A DNA stretch of 64,000 nt from assembly GCF_033473495.1 (NCBI RefSeq), contig NC_088940.1:1612001-1676000 (forward strand). The letters are read 5' to 3'. The position numbers and the translations under genes are program-made. The notes beneath the pieces were generated by a model. It was not told the DNA's origin and did not search any database. It saw only the letters and a program-made list of their open reading frames with translations. This DNA is from Cercospora beticola. Its lineage: Eukaryota > Ascomycota > Dothideomycetes > Mycosphaerellales > Mycosphaerellaceae. Of this stretch, positions 34,350 to 44,080 are shown one piece after another (positions within the stretch are counted from its first letter, which is position 1; the number at the start of each line of letters is the position of its first letter).

Positions 34350-34928
34350 TTATTTCTTCTTGTCCTTGGCTGGGCCCTTGGTCTTCGCAGTACCACGGAA
34401 CTCCTTGCTGCGGTTCTTGCGTTGCTTGCCTATGGTGAACCACAATGTCAGTTCGAGATCCTTCTCGCATGATGCTCACCAAATGACGCATCTGCCTCCG
34501 CCGAAACGGGTATGGGTATGTGTAGTGTGGTATTGTTGACGTACGCTGCTGTCTGCTGGCCTTCTCGATCTTGGTGGCCTGACCGTAGCGCACAAGTCTG
34601 TAGTGTGGCTCGAACTTCTTCATGGCCTCGGCGGAGTCGTAGAGGAGGGCGAAACCGGTGCTCTTGCCACCACCGAATTGGGTGCGGAAACCGAAGACGG
34701 AGACTTGGTCCTTGTTCATCTTGTAAAGACCGGCGAGCTTCTCGCGGAGCTCATCCTTGGAGACGTTTGGGCGCGATGGGTGGAGGACATCACTGTGGGA
34801 GATGCTGTTAGAATACCGGCATTGGTGAGCGGAGGTGGTAGTTGGACGCACACGACCATCTGCTTGCGGCCCAGCAGTGGGTTGCGGATGAACTTGCGCG
34901 TGCGCAGAGTGACCTGGGATTCCGACAT
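34350..34928 (-). CDS. rps24: 40S ribosomal protein eS24
   Basis: Three exons: 34928-34852, 34792-34545 and 34429-34350, giving 134 residues, the normal eukaryotic size. The joined protein reads [40 protein letters not shown], then [20 protein letters not shown] and the [18 protein letters not shown] segment, with a basic tail [16 protein letters not shown] ending KDKKK. Introns are 59 nt (GTGCGT..CAG) and 115 nt (GTACGT..TAG). It is a structural protein of the small subunit, needed for 18S rRNA maturation. It is divergent from the EF2 methyltransferase gene across a 333-base spacer, so a shared promoter links two translation genes. Confidence 0.95.
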
Positions 34929-35261
34929 GGTGAGGGTTGTCGACTTGTCGTTGGGCGAGAGGATGTCGGGGCGTCGTGCGAGAAAAGAGCGCTTCACGAA
35001 GTTCGTCGTCGAGATTTGCCTGAAGTTCGCACACCCAATTCGCGTGTGGATTTTCGGCTGTTTCCGAGCCTTGGCGAATCTGCGCTTCAACCCTTTCACT
35101 TTCCTTGCTTCCCTCACAACTTCTTACTCGCGTCTGTGCTCGTTCTAATGTTTCGCAATCGGCCAAAGTCGCATTGACAGAACATCGTGGCAGCTGAATA
35201 CTCCTCCAAGGCAATCTGAAGCTTTGCTCTTGAGCGGTGGGAGGCGCCCCGAACTTTTGTC
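34929..35261. promoter_or_regulatory. Bidirectional promoter region, eS24 / EF2 methyltransferase
   Basis: The 333 bases lie between two divergent start codons. They must hold both promoters and both leaders unless these overlap coding sequence. I do not recognise specific factor sites with confidence. Confidence 0.5.
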
Positions 35262-36469
35262 ATGGATTCGCAACTCCTGTTGTTTAGAAGGCAGTACCTG
35301 CAGCTTTTCGAGCCAGACTTCCTGGCATGGCCCCCGAAAGAGCTTCTGCGAGACTCTGCCATCCAAGCTTGGTTGTACAAGCACTTATTTGACAGCGACA
35401 AGAATCAGTACTTGCCTCCACCGCGATATCAGTTGCGAGTTCTCAAGCCTCTGCTTGCGAGAATTGAAAAGTCCATTCAAGATCCTGAAGAAGATGTAGG
35501 TGCTGCGAGTTGCATTTTCAATTCATTTTTATTTCTTCCATTCGTCCTGTTCTGATTGTCTTTCTTGCTTGGCAGGAGATTTCGGACGATCTCATGAATC
35601 ATCTGGGCGAGCTCATGTCTGCAGATCTGCCAGGTGAAGCCACAGCCGTGCAGCAAAAGACTTATGTCACTTTCACGTGTCTTCCACCTACAGCTACTAT
35701 CAGAGAAGACTACAAGGACGAGCCGACGATTACTCTCCTCGAGAGGCCCCAACTGCTGTCAGGCTCTCTGACGACAGGATTCCGAACGTGGGAAGCAGCA
35801 CTTCATCTTGGCTCCTACCTCCTGCTTCCCGAAAATGAGCACCTAATCAAGGGCAAGAGCCTGCTTGAGCTGGGAGCTGGTACTGGCTTTCTGGCGATTC
35901 TAGCTGCAAAACACCTCGGAGCAAAGCATGTCACAACGACAGATGGCGACGAAGGTGTTGTAGAGGCTCTCAAGGAGAATCTCTTCCTCAACGGGTTAGA
36001 TGATGAGACGAAAGTGCTTACGAGCGTGCTCCGATGGGGCAGAGGCTTGAAAGCTACTTGGGTTGAAGAGGACTGTGAAGCATATCCTTACGATGTGATA
36101 CTGGGTGCTGACATAGTGAGTCTAGCTCTAATTCTCCATGTCCATAACGTGCTAACATAACATAGACATACGATAAGACTGGCATCTCAGCGCTGGTGGC
36201 CACTTTGCGGCTTCTTTTCGAGCTCAGACCACAACTGCACATGCTCATCTCTGGTGTTGTCAGAAATCTGGACACTTTCGAAACGTTCAGACAGTCCTGC
36301 TGTAAGTCCAGATATCATATCCTCGAAGTTGAATGCTGACCAGAGCATAGTGCGTAACCATTTCGAGGTCACTGAGATCGACTTTCAGCCCAAGTCAATA
36401 GAACAGCAAACGTCTCTGTTCTATCAGAAGGCGTTTCCGATCAAGATTTTGTCGATCAAGAAGCCTTAA
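35262..36469 (+). CDS. Protein-lysine methyltransferase of the FAM86/Efm3 family
   Basis: Four exons: 35262-35495, 35576-36115, 36166-36301 and 36351-36469, giving 342 residues. Introns are 49-80 nt with donors GTAGGT, GTGAGT and GTAAGT and clear acceptors. The N-terminal helical part (MDSQLLLFRRQYLQLFEPDF) is the FAM86 region. The seven-strand methyltransferase fold follows with the SAM motif LLELGAGTGFLAILAAKHLG (residues about 175-194), the acidic loop TTTDGDEGVV and the post-motif DVILGADITYDKTGI. Members (human EEF2KMT, yeast Efm3) methylate a lysine in elongation factor 2 in the cytosol. The head-to-head arrangement with eS24 fits a translation role. Confidence 0.85.
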
Positions 36470-36849
36470 TGACACATCGTCTACGTAGATATCGCTTCAC
36501 TACGATCAATTTCCCCGACAGTCTTATGAATCTGCAGTACCATTTAATCCTGCTTGGTTACAGCTATGATGTGTCACAGAAGTGCTCGCCATAGACAGCG
36601 CCATAGACCTGTAGGTCTTTGACATGGACAAGACTTGCTCTGTGAGAGAGATACTTCAAATCTCGAGTGTCCGTCTACTTCTGGGATCCTATAACGTAAG
36701 CTGCGTAGCCATGGTACGGAACATCGTGACAGATCGCAGTAGTGTGGTAGAAGGGCCCTTCTCATGCCGTTGCTCTTGGGGCTGGTAGTACACAGCAGTC
36801 ATATACGATTGAGAGCGAGCAGTTTCCATCGATCAGATCAAATCCCCTT
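36470..36849. other. Spacer upstream of the tRNA gene
   Basis: 380 bases with no coding signal; only short frames on the minus strand. It contains the 3' end of the methyltransferase gene and the 5' flank of the tRNA. Confidence 0.5.
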
Positions 36850-36939
36850 GCCGGGGTAGCTCAATCGGTAGAGCGTGTGGCTCTTACGGACTACGGTCCA
36901 GAAACCTCAAGGTCGTGGGTTCGAGCCCCACCTTCGGCT
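36850..36939 (+). tRNA. tRNA-Lys (CUU) with a 17-base intron
   Basis: A cloverleaf can be drawn: acceptor GCCGGGG pairs with CTTCGGC (two G-U pairs), the D arm is GCTCAATCGGTAGAGC, and the T arm is GTGGG TTCGAGC CCCAC. The anticodon CTT is at 36883-36885 in the loop CTCTTAA once the intron 36887-36903 is removed. The intron sits one base after the anticodon, the standard nuclear tRNA position. Internal promoter boxes A (TAGCTCAATCGG) and B (GGTTCGAGCCC) are intact. The anticodon stem TGTGG/CCTCA has a T-T mismatch at its middle pair. The discriminator base is T. The mature length is 73 bases before CCA addition. Confidence 0.9.
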
Positions 36940-37080
36940 ATTCCTATATGAAGTCCTTGACAACAACATCTGATCTTTTTGCTTTTTGCTGTCATAGAAC
37001 ACTCAGTATGCTAGAGTGGTAACAGCAGTGTAGACAGTATATGCTATTTTCTTTTGGATACTCGAATCATTCTACCAGCG

Positions 37081-38220
37081 ATGGCGCCTCGTTATTGCCC
37101 ATCTTTTCGCATGGTTCTGCACATCGTAATGCTATTCATATTCTGCCTATCGATCATCGTTATATACTATGTGAACGACGCATTCAAACGGGTTCTTTGG
37201 ATCCCTGGCCAACTTTGGTTTTGCAGTATCGGCTTTGAGCTGACACCATCGTATGCGTGAGTTTCCTCGAAAGACAATACTCTGAAGCCTCATGATGACC
37301 GTGAACGAAACAGAACTGCAGCATTCAGCTGTAAATCTGGGACAGAAGCCACAACCAATGGCCCCATCTTGTTCCTCGATGGAAACGAAGCTTACAGGCG
37401 AGCCATGTCCCACCTTTCCAACGACACCCAACACCACGTCGGAGCAGAAGAAATCGATAATTTCTCCGCAATGTTCTCAAAACTAGTGGCCGCCTCAGAA
37501 GAACGTACTCGAGAATACGTCCACGCAGCAACAGTCTCCTATCCCAACATTCCCGGTCTAGTAGCCAACAACATTGGCACAGACATCATGCGTCAGGCCT
37601 TCGCAAAGATCGAAGCAATCGTTCCTGTGTCTTACGAACAAGTCCTCTCGTCCGTCGAAGGTGCCAGCGGCGACATACATGCCTCTCCCGCAGTCCTCGC
37701 AGGACATGGTCTCGGCCTCTGTCAACCTTGTAAAGCCGAACAGGATTGCGTATGCGAAAGACACCAGAAGCTGCCCAAGGAGACGTATCTTATGGCGGCT
37801 TACTACGCACATGGTATCGAGATTGTCTTGACCGAGGAGACCACTAGCGTATATCATCTCCAGTCATATACATACAGCAATTACTCGCTGGGATACAGCT
37901 CAAAGCCTTCTTCTGGCCGGGATTCCGAGCAGGAGGCTTATTGGGATGATGTCCGAGAATTTATTGGAAATGCGTTGCTCGAGCATCCCGGTTTGAGACC
38001 CGGGATGGCGATGTTATACGGGGACAGATGTACAGATAAGGAATTCCAGGCAGTTTTGAGACAAGTCTTGTACCAGGTGCTGGGAGAAGAGAACCAGCCG
38101 ATGTGGTTGCAAGATGGTGTGGATCCGATATTTGCTGGTGCCCTTGGAGCTGCGGACTTGTTGAAGAGGAAAACGTATAGGAAGCTTTGCTTAGATAGAG
38201 AAAGGAAATTGGCTCTGTAA
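37081..38220 (+). CDS. Membrane-anchored Hsp70/actin-like ATPase-fold protein, uncharacterised
   Basis: Two exons: 37081-37250 and 37314-38220, giving 358 residues; the intron is 63 nt (GTATGC..CAG). The N-terminus has one hydrophobic segment (VLHIVMLFIFCLSIIVIYYV, about residues 12-31), a signal anchor. The body has segments common in fungal Hsp70-like proteins of unknown role: HAATVSYPNIPGL, SPAVLAGHGLGLC and DPIFAGALGAADLLKR near the end. The nucleotide-binding phosphate loop of a full Hsp70 is not evident and the protein is short, so ATPase activity is doubtful. The intron acceptor was chosen because it opens a frame through GPILFLDGNEAYRRAM; other nearby acceptors are possible. Confidence 0.6.
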
Positions 38221-38380
38221 CATCAGCTAGGCGAGGTATTTGGAACAGTGAAGGCTCAGAGGAGGCAGTCCCTTTTAGGGCATATATAAGTCCTAGAACT
38301 CGCTCGAGACGCTTACCTTGTTCGCAGCCCGATCCTGCTGTTTGCCGAGGCATTGAAGCTAGCTCACAAGCCACGCCCGC

Positions 38381-39661
38381 TCAGTTGAAGCTGACTCTTG
38401 CCAAAGGCACTGGAGGAATCATCTTCAGCTTCGCAAAGTCCTTGAAAACTTCCAGAATGGCCTCTGATGAATCGACGAATCCGTGCCAACCAAGCTTCCG
38501 GCTCTTGTCCATGGAGAACAGTAATGGTGCAGGGCGGCATAGCGAGCCGTCCAAGAAGCCAAAGACTCGATCAACGTCCTTCAACTCTTGAGTCAGACCG
38601 TGTTGCTTCACGATCTCTTTCCATGCTTCTTGCACTTCTGGCTTCTTTGCCCAGTCTACCATTCTGAACTTGCGTCTCGTAATGCCCTTTGGCCCATAAC
38701 CTCTGGGGTTGAATCGACTCGGATACTCCACGTACTGATCGCCGTCCTGGGGACCTTTGGAATCGATTCCATACCAGCCAGCTATCCTCGGCCAGGCCTT
38801 CTCCCAGGTGAACGCACTATTGTCGCACGTATTGTATTGCTGATTTGGAGGACCCAGCAGAACCGCCCATTCTTCCTGATAAGCATTCATCTGTGCAGCA
38901 GACATTGACGAGTGCATCTGCCACGAGGCTGCATCGCCCGGAAACTCGAGTGGCTGTCCAAGCTTTTGACACACGGTAGCATATACAGCAAGTGGAAATG
39001 CGATGTTCATGGCAGCGTCTGGGACAGCGCCCACGATGGGACCGGGCATATGCACACTCCATCCACAGCCCGTGTCTTTCGCATATTGGAAGACCAGGTC
39101 TTCCTGTGGATAGTAGAAATTTGGCTCCAGTTGTACCCGGGGATCGGTCTCTTCTTGAGGAAGTCTTGTTGGGCCTAGATGGCCACCATAGTTCTTTGCG
39201 CCAGTCTGCAACATGAAACGTTTCGGAGTCACTCCAGCAAGCTTCAGCGCTTCAAGAAAGTTACTGAGAAGCTTGGAGTTCACCTCGACCAATTCTTGTG
39301 CGTTGGTCCAAAGTCCAGCTCCTTCTTTCGGCGTGGGCTGGATGTAGCTGAAGAAAAAGACATGATCTGCCTCGACTTTATGCGCTTGCAATACATCTGC
39401 GATGTCCTTCGGCTCCTGCAGAAAGTCAACTGGTATGTGTTCAGCATTGTCCGGCAAGCCACCCGCGATCAGAGGTGGTCTGCGGCTCAGGCAAATGATC
39501 CTTTTCCATCTCTTCGGATCCTCTGATAGAACTTTGAGCATGTAATGTCCACTAATGCCATTTGCTCCGGTGACTATCGCCGTAAGTCCGACGAGCTCAG
39601 GCGGATATACTGGCAAGCCGTGGAAGATGCCTTTGGACTGGATTTGTTGCACTGACATCAT
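38381..39661 (-). CDS. NAD(P)-dependent reductase of the PRISE/SirQ SDR family
   Basis: One exon, 426 residues from ATG 39661 (a second ATG follows directly). The Rossmann entry is LTAIVTGANGISGHYMLKVL with the G-x-x-G-x-x-G pattern, and the family-specific region FYYPQEDLVFQYAKDTGCGWSVHMPGPIVG matches the progesterone-5beta-reductase/iridoid-synthase-like (PRISE) group, which in fungi includes SirQ-type proteins. These enzymes reduce activated enones using NADPH; several fungal members sit in secondary-metabolite clusters, but no synthase gene lies near this one. It is convergent with the Hsp70-like gene, 160 bases apart. Confidence 0.82.
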   Translation of the reverse strand: MMSVQQIQSKGIFHGLPVYPPELVGLTAIVTGANGISGHYMLKVLSEDPKRWKRIICLSRRPPLIAGGLPDNAEHIPVDFLQEPKDIADVLQAHKVEADHVFFFSYIQPTPKEGAGLWTNAQELVEVNSKLLSNFLEALKLAGVTPKRFMLQTGAKNYGGHLGPTRLPQEETDPRVQLEPNFYYPQEDLVFQYAKDTGCGWSVHMPGPIVGAVPDAAMNIAFPLAVYATVCQKLGQPLEFPGDAASWQMHSSMSAAQMNAYQEEWAVLLGPPNQQYNTCDNSAFTWEKAWPRIAGWYGIDSKGPQDGDQYVEYPSRFNPRGYGPKGITRRKFRMVDWAKKPEVQEAWKEIVKQHGLTQELKDVDRVFGFLDGSLCRPAPLLFSMDKSRKLGWHGFVDSSEAILEVFKDFAKLKMIPPVPLARVSFN

Positions 39662-40484
39662 TGAAGACAATAGCGGCCGCGTAGGTTAGTGGTGATTTGC
39701 TGTGATAAGCTGAAAGACTTCACTTGGAAGACAAGCCATTGGTTTTGCTTCTTGCAGGAAAGCATGATGCTCCCTCATCATGATGAGGGGAGCACGACAG
39801 AAGCTCTGGCAGTGGGGTTTCCGATTTGTCCGCCTGCCCTAGGGTTGAATGCGAGCAGTGCGATGCAGCAGGTGCCACTGTATGCTCGACCAGCGCAGTC
39901 CACTGCCTTAAGTTGGTCGTAGACCTGACACATTCTTCAGGCTTCGATCTTGGGTCCGCGATCATATAATCGGTTGAGACAATTGCGTGTCCTACGTGTT
40001 ACGACCACACGCATGCCAGAAAGAGCTGGGTCTCGGCCTTCGCTAGCCTGCATACCCCCGAGCGGACGTCCAATGAGCATTCGACCGGTATCTTGGATGC
40101 CCAGGCTGCGAATCCTTGGAGTGGCTTTAGGCCGTGTCCGCATCGGCCAAACCACAACTTTCGTCCGTGAAACGCCGATGAGGCCGTGTCGCTGGCGTCT
40201 TGGGTGGTGTTTTGCGACCTATGATTCGTTGATACGTATTCCGCCAGGTGGCTTGCCAATATTCTGGGGGGAAGCCACCGGCTTGGGTCCTAACTCCACG
40301 AGGCACCCAGGTAAGCATCATATAAGTACAGCGCCCGCGCCTTCCCTTAGCCGCGCGTAGCAGTCATCCCACCAGACATCCTCGACGCAAGGCATACCAT
40401 AAGGCACATAGACTGATAGTCACACACAACCTTTACGCTGGAGCAACTACATATTCAGCTGCTATACCCCAAACGGCCACCATA
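39662..40484. other. Divergent intergenic region
   Basis: About 820 bases between the reductase (minus) and the small unknown gene (plus). The frame at 39950-40360 has no domain. A CATATAAGTA sequence at 40318-40327 is a possible TATA element for the plus-strand gene, about 160 bases before its ATG. Confidence 0.45.
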
Positions 40485-40724
40485 ATGCCTTTTTCCAAGT
40501 TCAGCAGCAGCAGACGCACGTCGTCCCCGAGCGCTGACAGTACCAACTCATCTCGCACATCTATAGACGAGACCCTATTGGCAAACACTCTGCCACTCGC
40601 ACCTCGCGAAGACAACTACGCAATGTCGGAGGAGACTCGCCAGCAAAGACTGCTCGCAAAGTGCAAGAGGATCAACATGGAGCCATGGAAGAGCGCAAAG
40701 CCTCTCTCTGCAGGACGAGAGTGA
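40485..40724 (+). CDS. Small hypothetical protein, first exon(s) of a possibly longer gene
   Basis: ATG 40485 sits in a good context (GCCACCATAATG) and opens a frame of 79 residues, Ser-rich then charged (SEETRQQRLLAKCKRINMEP), ending at TGA 40722-24. The real gene may be longer: GTGAGC at 40721 could be a donor to an acceptor CAACTAG near 40769, which would continue with MARRHTAEERRTNTIEQDM. A coding-looking end (EGFESVEECSNELEKFMEDG) stops at 41105-41107. I could not join the middle part without a frame problem. No family is recognised. Confidence 0.5.
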   Translation: MPFSKFSSSRRTSSPSADSTNSSRTSIDETLLANTLPLAPREDNYAMSEETRQQRLLAKCKRINMEPWKSAKPLSAGRE

Positions 40725-42204
40725 GCTGAGAGGCCACACCTACAAACAGTGCCATGCATCTCAACTAGCATGGCGCGAAGGCACACGGCCGAGGAGCGCA
40801 GAACAAACACAATCGAGCAGGATATGCTACAAGGGAATTGCCAGCGCTGACCATTCAGTGCCGCACAGAGATGGAAAAGGCGGGGAGGACACTGCGATAC
40901 CAGGCACGATCTAGACCGAGCTTGCACAGCTTGACCGCTCCAAACACCAACAGCAGAGCGGCAGCACATGCAGGGTTTGAGAGCTGTTGCAACGGAGCAG
41001 TTGGAGGGATTCGAATCGGTTGAGGAATGCAGCAATGAGCTGGAAAAGTTTATGGAGGATGGAGATCGTCTTGCCTTTTCCAAACTAGACAATCGCAATA
41101 ATGTCTAATGACTACTCAGAATGGAAGTTGTGGTCACTCTTGCCTACGTGTCGCCACTACTATTTTGGCATTTCACTCACTGCTATATCCCTGTCATCGG
41201 TTTCGTGCGGCGTGGGTAAGCTTTCGAGCACGCGATGATCGGCACGAAGGGCGATCTTCTCGTCTGCCACGTCCACTTCCTCTCTTGCATAAGATCGTCC
41301 AGCGGCATTATCTTGCATCTGCGTAGTGGAATACAGGCGGAATTCCGACTTTGGGCACTTTTTCGCGCATCGCGGACTTTCATCCGGGGCCATTGTCTTG
41401 ATGCATACCGCTGAGTCACATGTCTATACCATCGAAGCTCCCCTGCTCATACATGTTCCAGGCTCATGGTTTCTGCTTACCTGTCGGGTTTGAGCGCGTC
41501 TTTCTGCAGAGATTAGCAGCTGTCCTTGTAACAACCTGGTTCATTAGCCTGGACCTGTCGATTGTACCGCCTGATCCAAAGTTGTTGGTGGTTTTGTTGA
41601 ATACAACCTGGCTGCTTTGATTGCGCAGTCTGGGCTCGGTCTTGGAAATAATCTGCTCTTCGATGTCAAGCTGGGCTGGAATGGTGATTGAATTGTCGGA
41701 GATAGCTAATTGACATTCCTTCTACTGTTACACATCAAAGCTGTGCGGTAAAATTTGGCGAATTAAAGTCACAGACACTGGCTCCAGCAGGCGACACGCT
41801 GTCACAGTGAAGATGCCGGAGGGAAGTGTTGGCTGCCAACACATCCCGGAACCAACGCATCGAATAGTCAACAGCACTACGCTTGAAGAGCAGTGCAGCG
41901 ATCGAGTTGAGTCAACCATAAAATCATCGACACTTTTGCCCAATGTGCATACAGTGGCAGTATCATTTCCATCCTTTCTTCGTCAGAAGGCTAAACTTGG
42001 CCTGTTTTCAATCGTCCATGTTGGCATACTCGTTGGCCTCAATTCGATGCTTGTCTTGCCGGCATAGCGACCGAGTTGTAACACCTTATCGTGGCTTGCA
42101 ATGCCTTTGTACAGGCCCAGATGCCTCAAGACTGAATGCCAAGCTCATTTGACGCGCCTCTCTGTTCCTCTGCCGAGAGCACTTCGACCACTCATTCTCC
42201 GAGC
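40725..42204. other. Region with possible missed exons, then no gene
   Basis: 40770-41107 holds coding-looking pieces in different frames that may belong to the gene at 40485. From 41108 to 42204 I see only short chance frames on both strands; there is no RNA gene. Confidence 0.4.
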
Positions 42205-43045
42205 CTAGTAGTTCAGACCGCGCGCCCTCGTAACAGCGTCAAGCACTCCGGAGTCAGTCTGGGAGAACGGATATCCAAGCCTCGTCAGACGCACGACCCC
42301 TAACTTGTCCATACCACCAGTGATGACTCCACGAACTTTCATCTCCCTGAGCAGGTCTTTCTCAATCTCTTTCTCTTGCTGCTTGCGAGCATAGACGATA
42401 TACACTTCTTCCAGTCTGCTCGCATTGACTAACCCAATCGTGTCGAGATACTGCAAAATCTTGTCCTTATCGGAGCCATCGGTACTGATCAATCGGAAGA
42501 TGAATGGGTGGCCGCCGTAAAAGATGGAGAGTGTGTCTCCACGGACGACGCGGCTGACGCGAGTAATCGCAGGCTGGTCGGTTGTTGCTTCATAGCAGCG
42601 CAGTGGCCTTCTCCAGCGGTCGGATTTACATGTTCGAGGCCAAGGGAGAAACCCGTTGACTCGAGTGGTGCTGTCACGGGCAGGATTGACCATGATTGCC
42701 GCCGGAGACCAGGAGCGAAAATCATCCCAAGGTGCATTCGAACACGATGCGCGGTCTTTGCAGCCATGGGCTTTGTGATGATGCTCGACAGTGTAGTCTC
42801 CTTCGACGGAGTGGCGGAAATGGGAGCTGACAGGTTCTTCATAGTACTTGCCACAGCCTAGAGTAAACGGTCAGAGTGTAACATCAAGAGATTCGCGGCA
42901 CGCGAGGCTACTGACCTGCAAGTTCGTAGATGCTATTGCGAAGCTCGGCTGGCAGATGCTCGAAGGACGTTGGCTTCGCGCGTGAGGGCGCTGAGGATGC
43001 GGCCGTATCGGCAGGCTCACTGCCTTCGGCGGTGGACGTGGACAT
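42205..43045 (-). CDS. F-box-like/2EXR-type fungal protein
   Basis: Two exons: 43045-42916 and 42857-42205, giving 260 residues. The intron is 58 nt (GTCAGT..TAG). After a Ser/Ala-rich head, FEHLPAELRNSIYELAGCGK is the short F-box-like entry (LPAELRN-x-IYEL) that starts the many expanded fungal 2EXR/F-box proteins. The joined sequence then runs through YYEEPVSSHFRHSVEGDYTV into an ITRVSRVVRGDTLSIFYGGH segment, also typical of this group. Proteins of this kind are thought to be substrate adaptors of SCF ubiquitin ligases, but the binding of Skp1 is not proven for this subgroup. It lies 160 bases downstream of the hydratase on the same strand. Confidence 0.8.
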
Positions 43046-43204
43046 GGCTGCTGAGTGGAAGGTGGCCGGCGTGTGTTGATGAAGTTGGTGGCAGGTGGCA
43101 GGTGGATTTTGGGAGGTGGTCCGATGCGTCACTGGTGGCACGCAGCAAACAAACGCCCCCAGCTTTGACTCAGAAGGCGAATCCAGGAGAAGCATCCAAC
43201 ACAT

Positions 43205-44080
43205 TCAGAGGACACTCTTCCACGTCTTTCTGTACTTGTCTGTCCGGCCAGGCTGATCTCGCTCGGCTATCGCCGCCTTGAAACCGTCTTTCTGTGCGAG
43301 CTGCTGAAAGGCAACTCCGGAAGGATTGTTTCTAGTGATTCCGTCAAAGACTGTCGCCAGCTTCTGCGCTTGTACCAGTTGCCCTTCCGCGAAGCCATTG
43401 ATCACTTGCTTGTGCATCCAGTTTTGGTCAGCTGGAACTGATGCAATTCGCTCAGTCAACGACTTCACAGCGTCGTCAAGCTCTGCCAGTGGAACGGCCT
43501 TCAAGATCAAGCCAATCCTTTCCGCTTCAGTACCGGATATGAGGTCGCCAGTAAACAACATCCTCTTCGCCTTCTCGACACCCAAGCGTAAAGCCCACAT
43601 GGCTGTCGTGGGACATCCCCAGACCCGTGCAGGCGGGTAGCCGATGCGCGCATCTTCTGCCATAATGACAAGATCACAACAGAGCGCAATGTCGCTTCCG
43701 CCAGCTACCGCAGCGCCATGTATCTTGGCTATGGTCGGCTTGTGACTCCTGAAAAGCTCCATGAAGCATTCCGTATTCTCGTGCATGCCTTGATAATCGA
43801 GGAGAGCATCGTATCCTTTACTCAGTTCTTGGCTGCCTTCAGTCGAGCCTCTGGTGGCAGATTGGGCGTACAAATCGAGGTCATAGCCACCACAGAAACC
43901 TTGTCCTGCACCAGAAAGGACTATACAGCGCACTCTAGGATCGGCATTGGCTCTTCTGACTGCATTCCGCAGGTCCTGTGGCAATGCAGCGTTGATGGCA
44001 TTGAATTGCTTTGGTCGATTCAGTGTCAGGTATGCGACTCTTCCATCAGCGGAGGTTGAGTAGAGCACTGTGCTTGCCAT
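43205..44080 (-). CDS. Enoyl-CoA hydratase/isomerase family protein
   Basis: One exon, 291 residues from ATG 44080. Crotonase-fold signatures are clear: VAYLTLNRPKQFNAIN, the oxyanion-hole segments GAGQGFCGGYDLDLYAQS and KIHGAAVAGGSDIALCCDLV, then DARIGYPPARVWGCPTT. The acid residue at the usual second catalytic position is replaced within RVWGCPTTAMWALR, so the reaction (hydration, isomerisation or another crotonase reaction) is uncertain. No obvious peroxisomal C-terminal signal (ends WKSVL). A mitochondrial presequence is not evident. Likely acts on acyl-CoA esters. Confidence 0.88.
   Translation of the reverse strand: MASTVLYSTSADGRVAYLTLNRPKQFNAINAALPQDLRNAVRRANADPRVRCIVLSGAGQGFCGGYDLDLYAQSATRGSTEGSQELSKGYDALLDYQGMHENTECFMELFRSHKPTIAKIHGAAVAGGSDIALCCDLVIMAEDARIGYPPARVWGCPTTAMWALRLGVEKAKRMLFTGDLISGTEAERIGLILKAVPLAELDDAVKSLTERIASVPADQNWMHKQVINGFAEGQLVQAQKLATVFDGITRNNPSGVAFQQLAQKDGFKAAIAERDQPGRTDKYRKTWKSVL

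Noticed and set aside
34126..35214. 362-codon minus-strand open frame across the eS24 locus
   Set aside because: It runs through both introns of the ribosomal protein gene; only the three spliced exons give the 134-residue eS24.
38281..38290. CATATATAAG, a TATA-like sequence
   Set aside because: It lies between the 3' ends of two convergent genes, so a promoter role is unlikely.
40616..41098. 160-codon minus-strand open frame antisense to the small gene at 40485
   Set aside because: Cys/Ser/Leu-rich shadow of the plus-strand coding pieces; no start context or domain.
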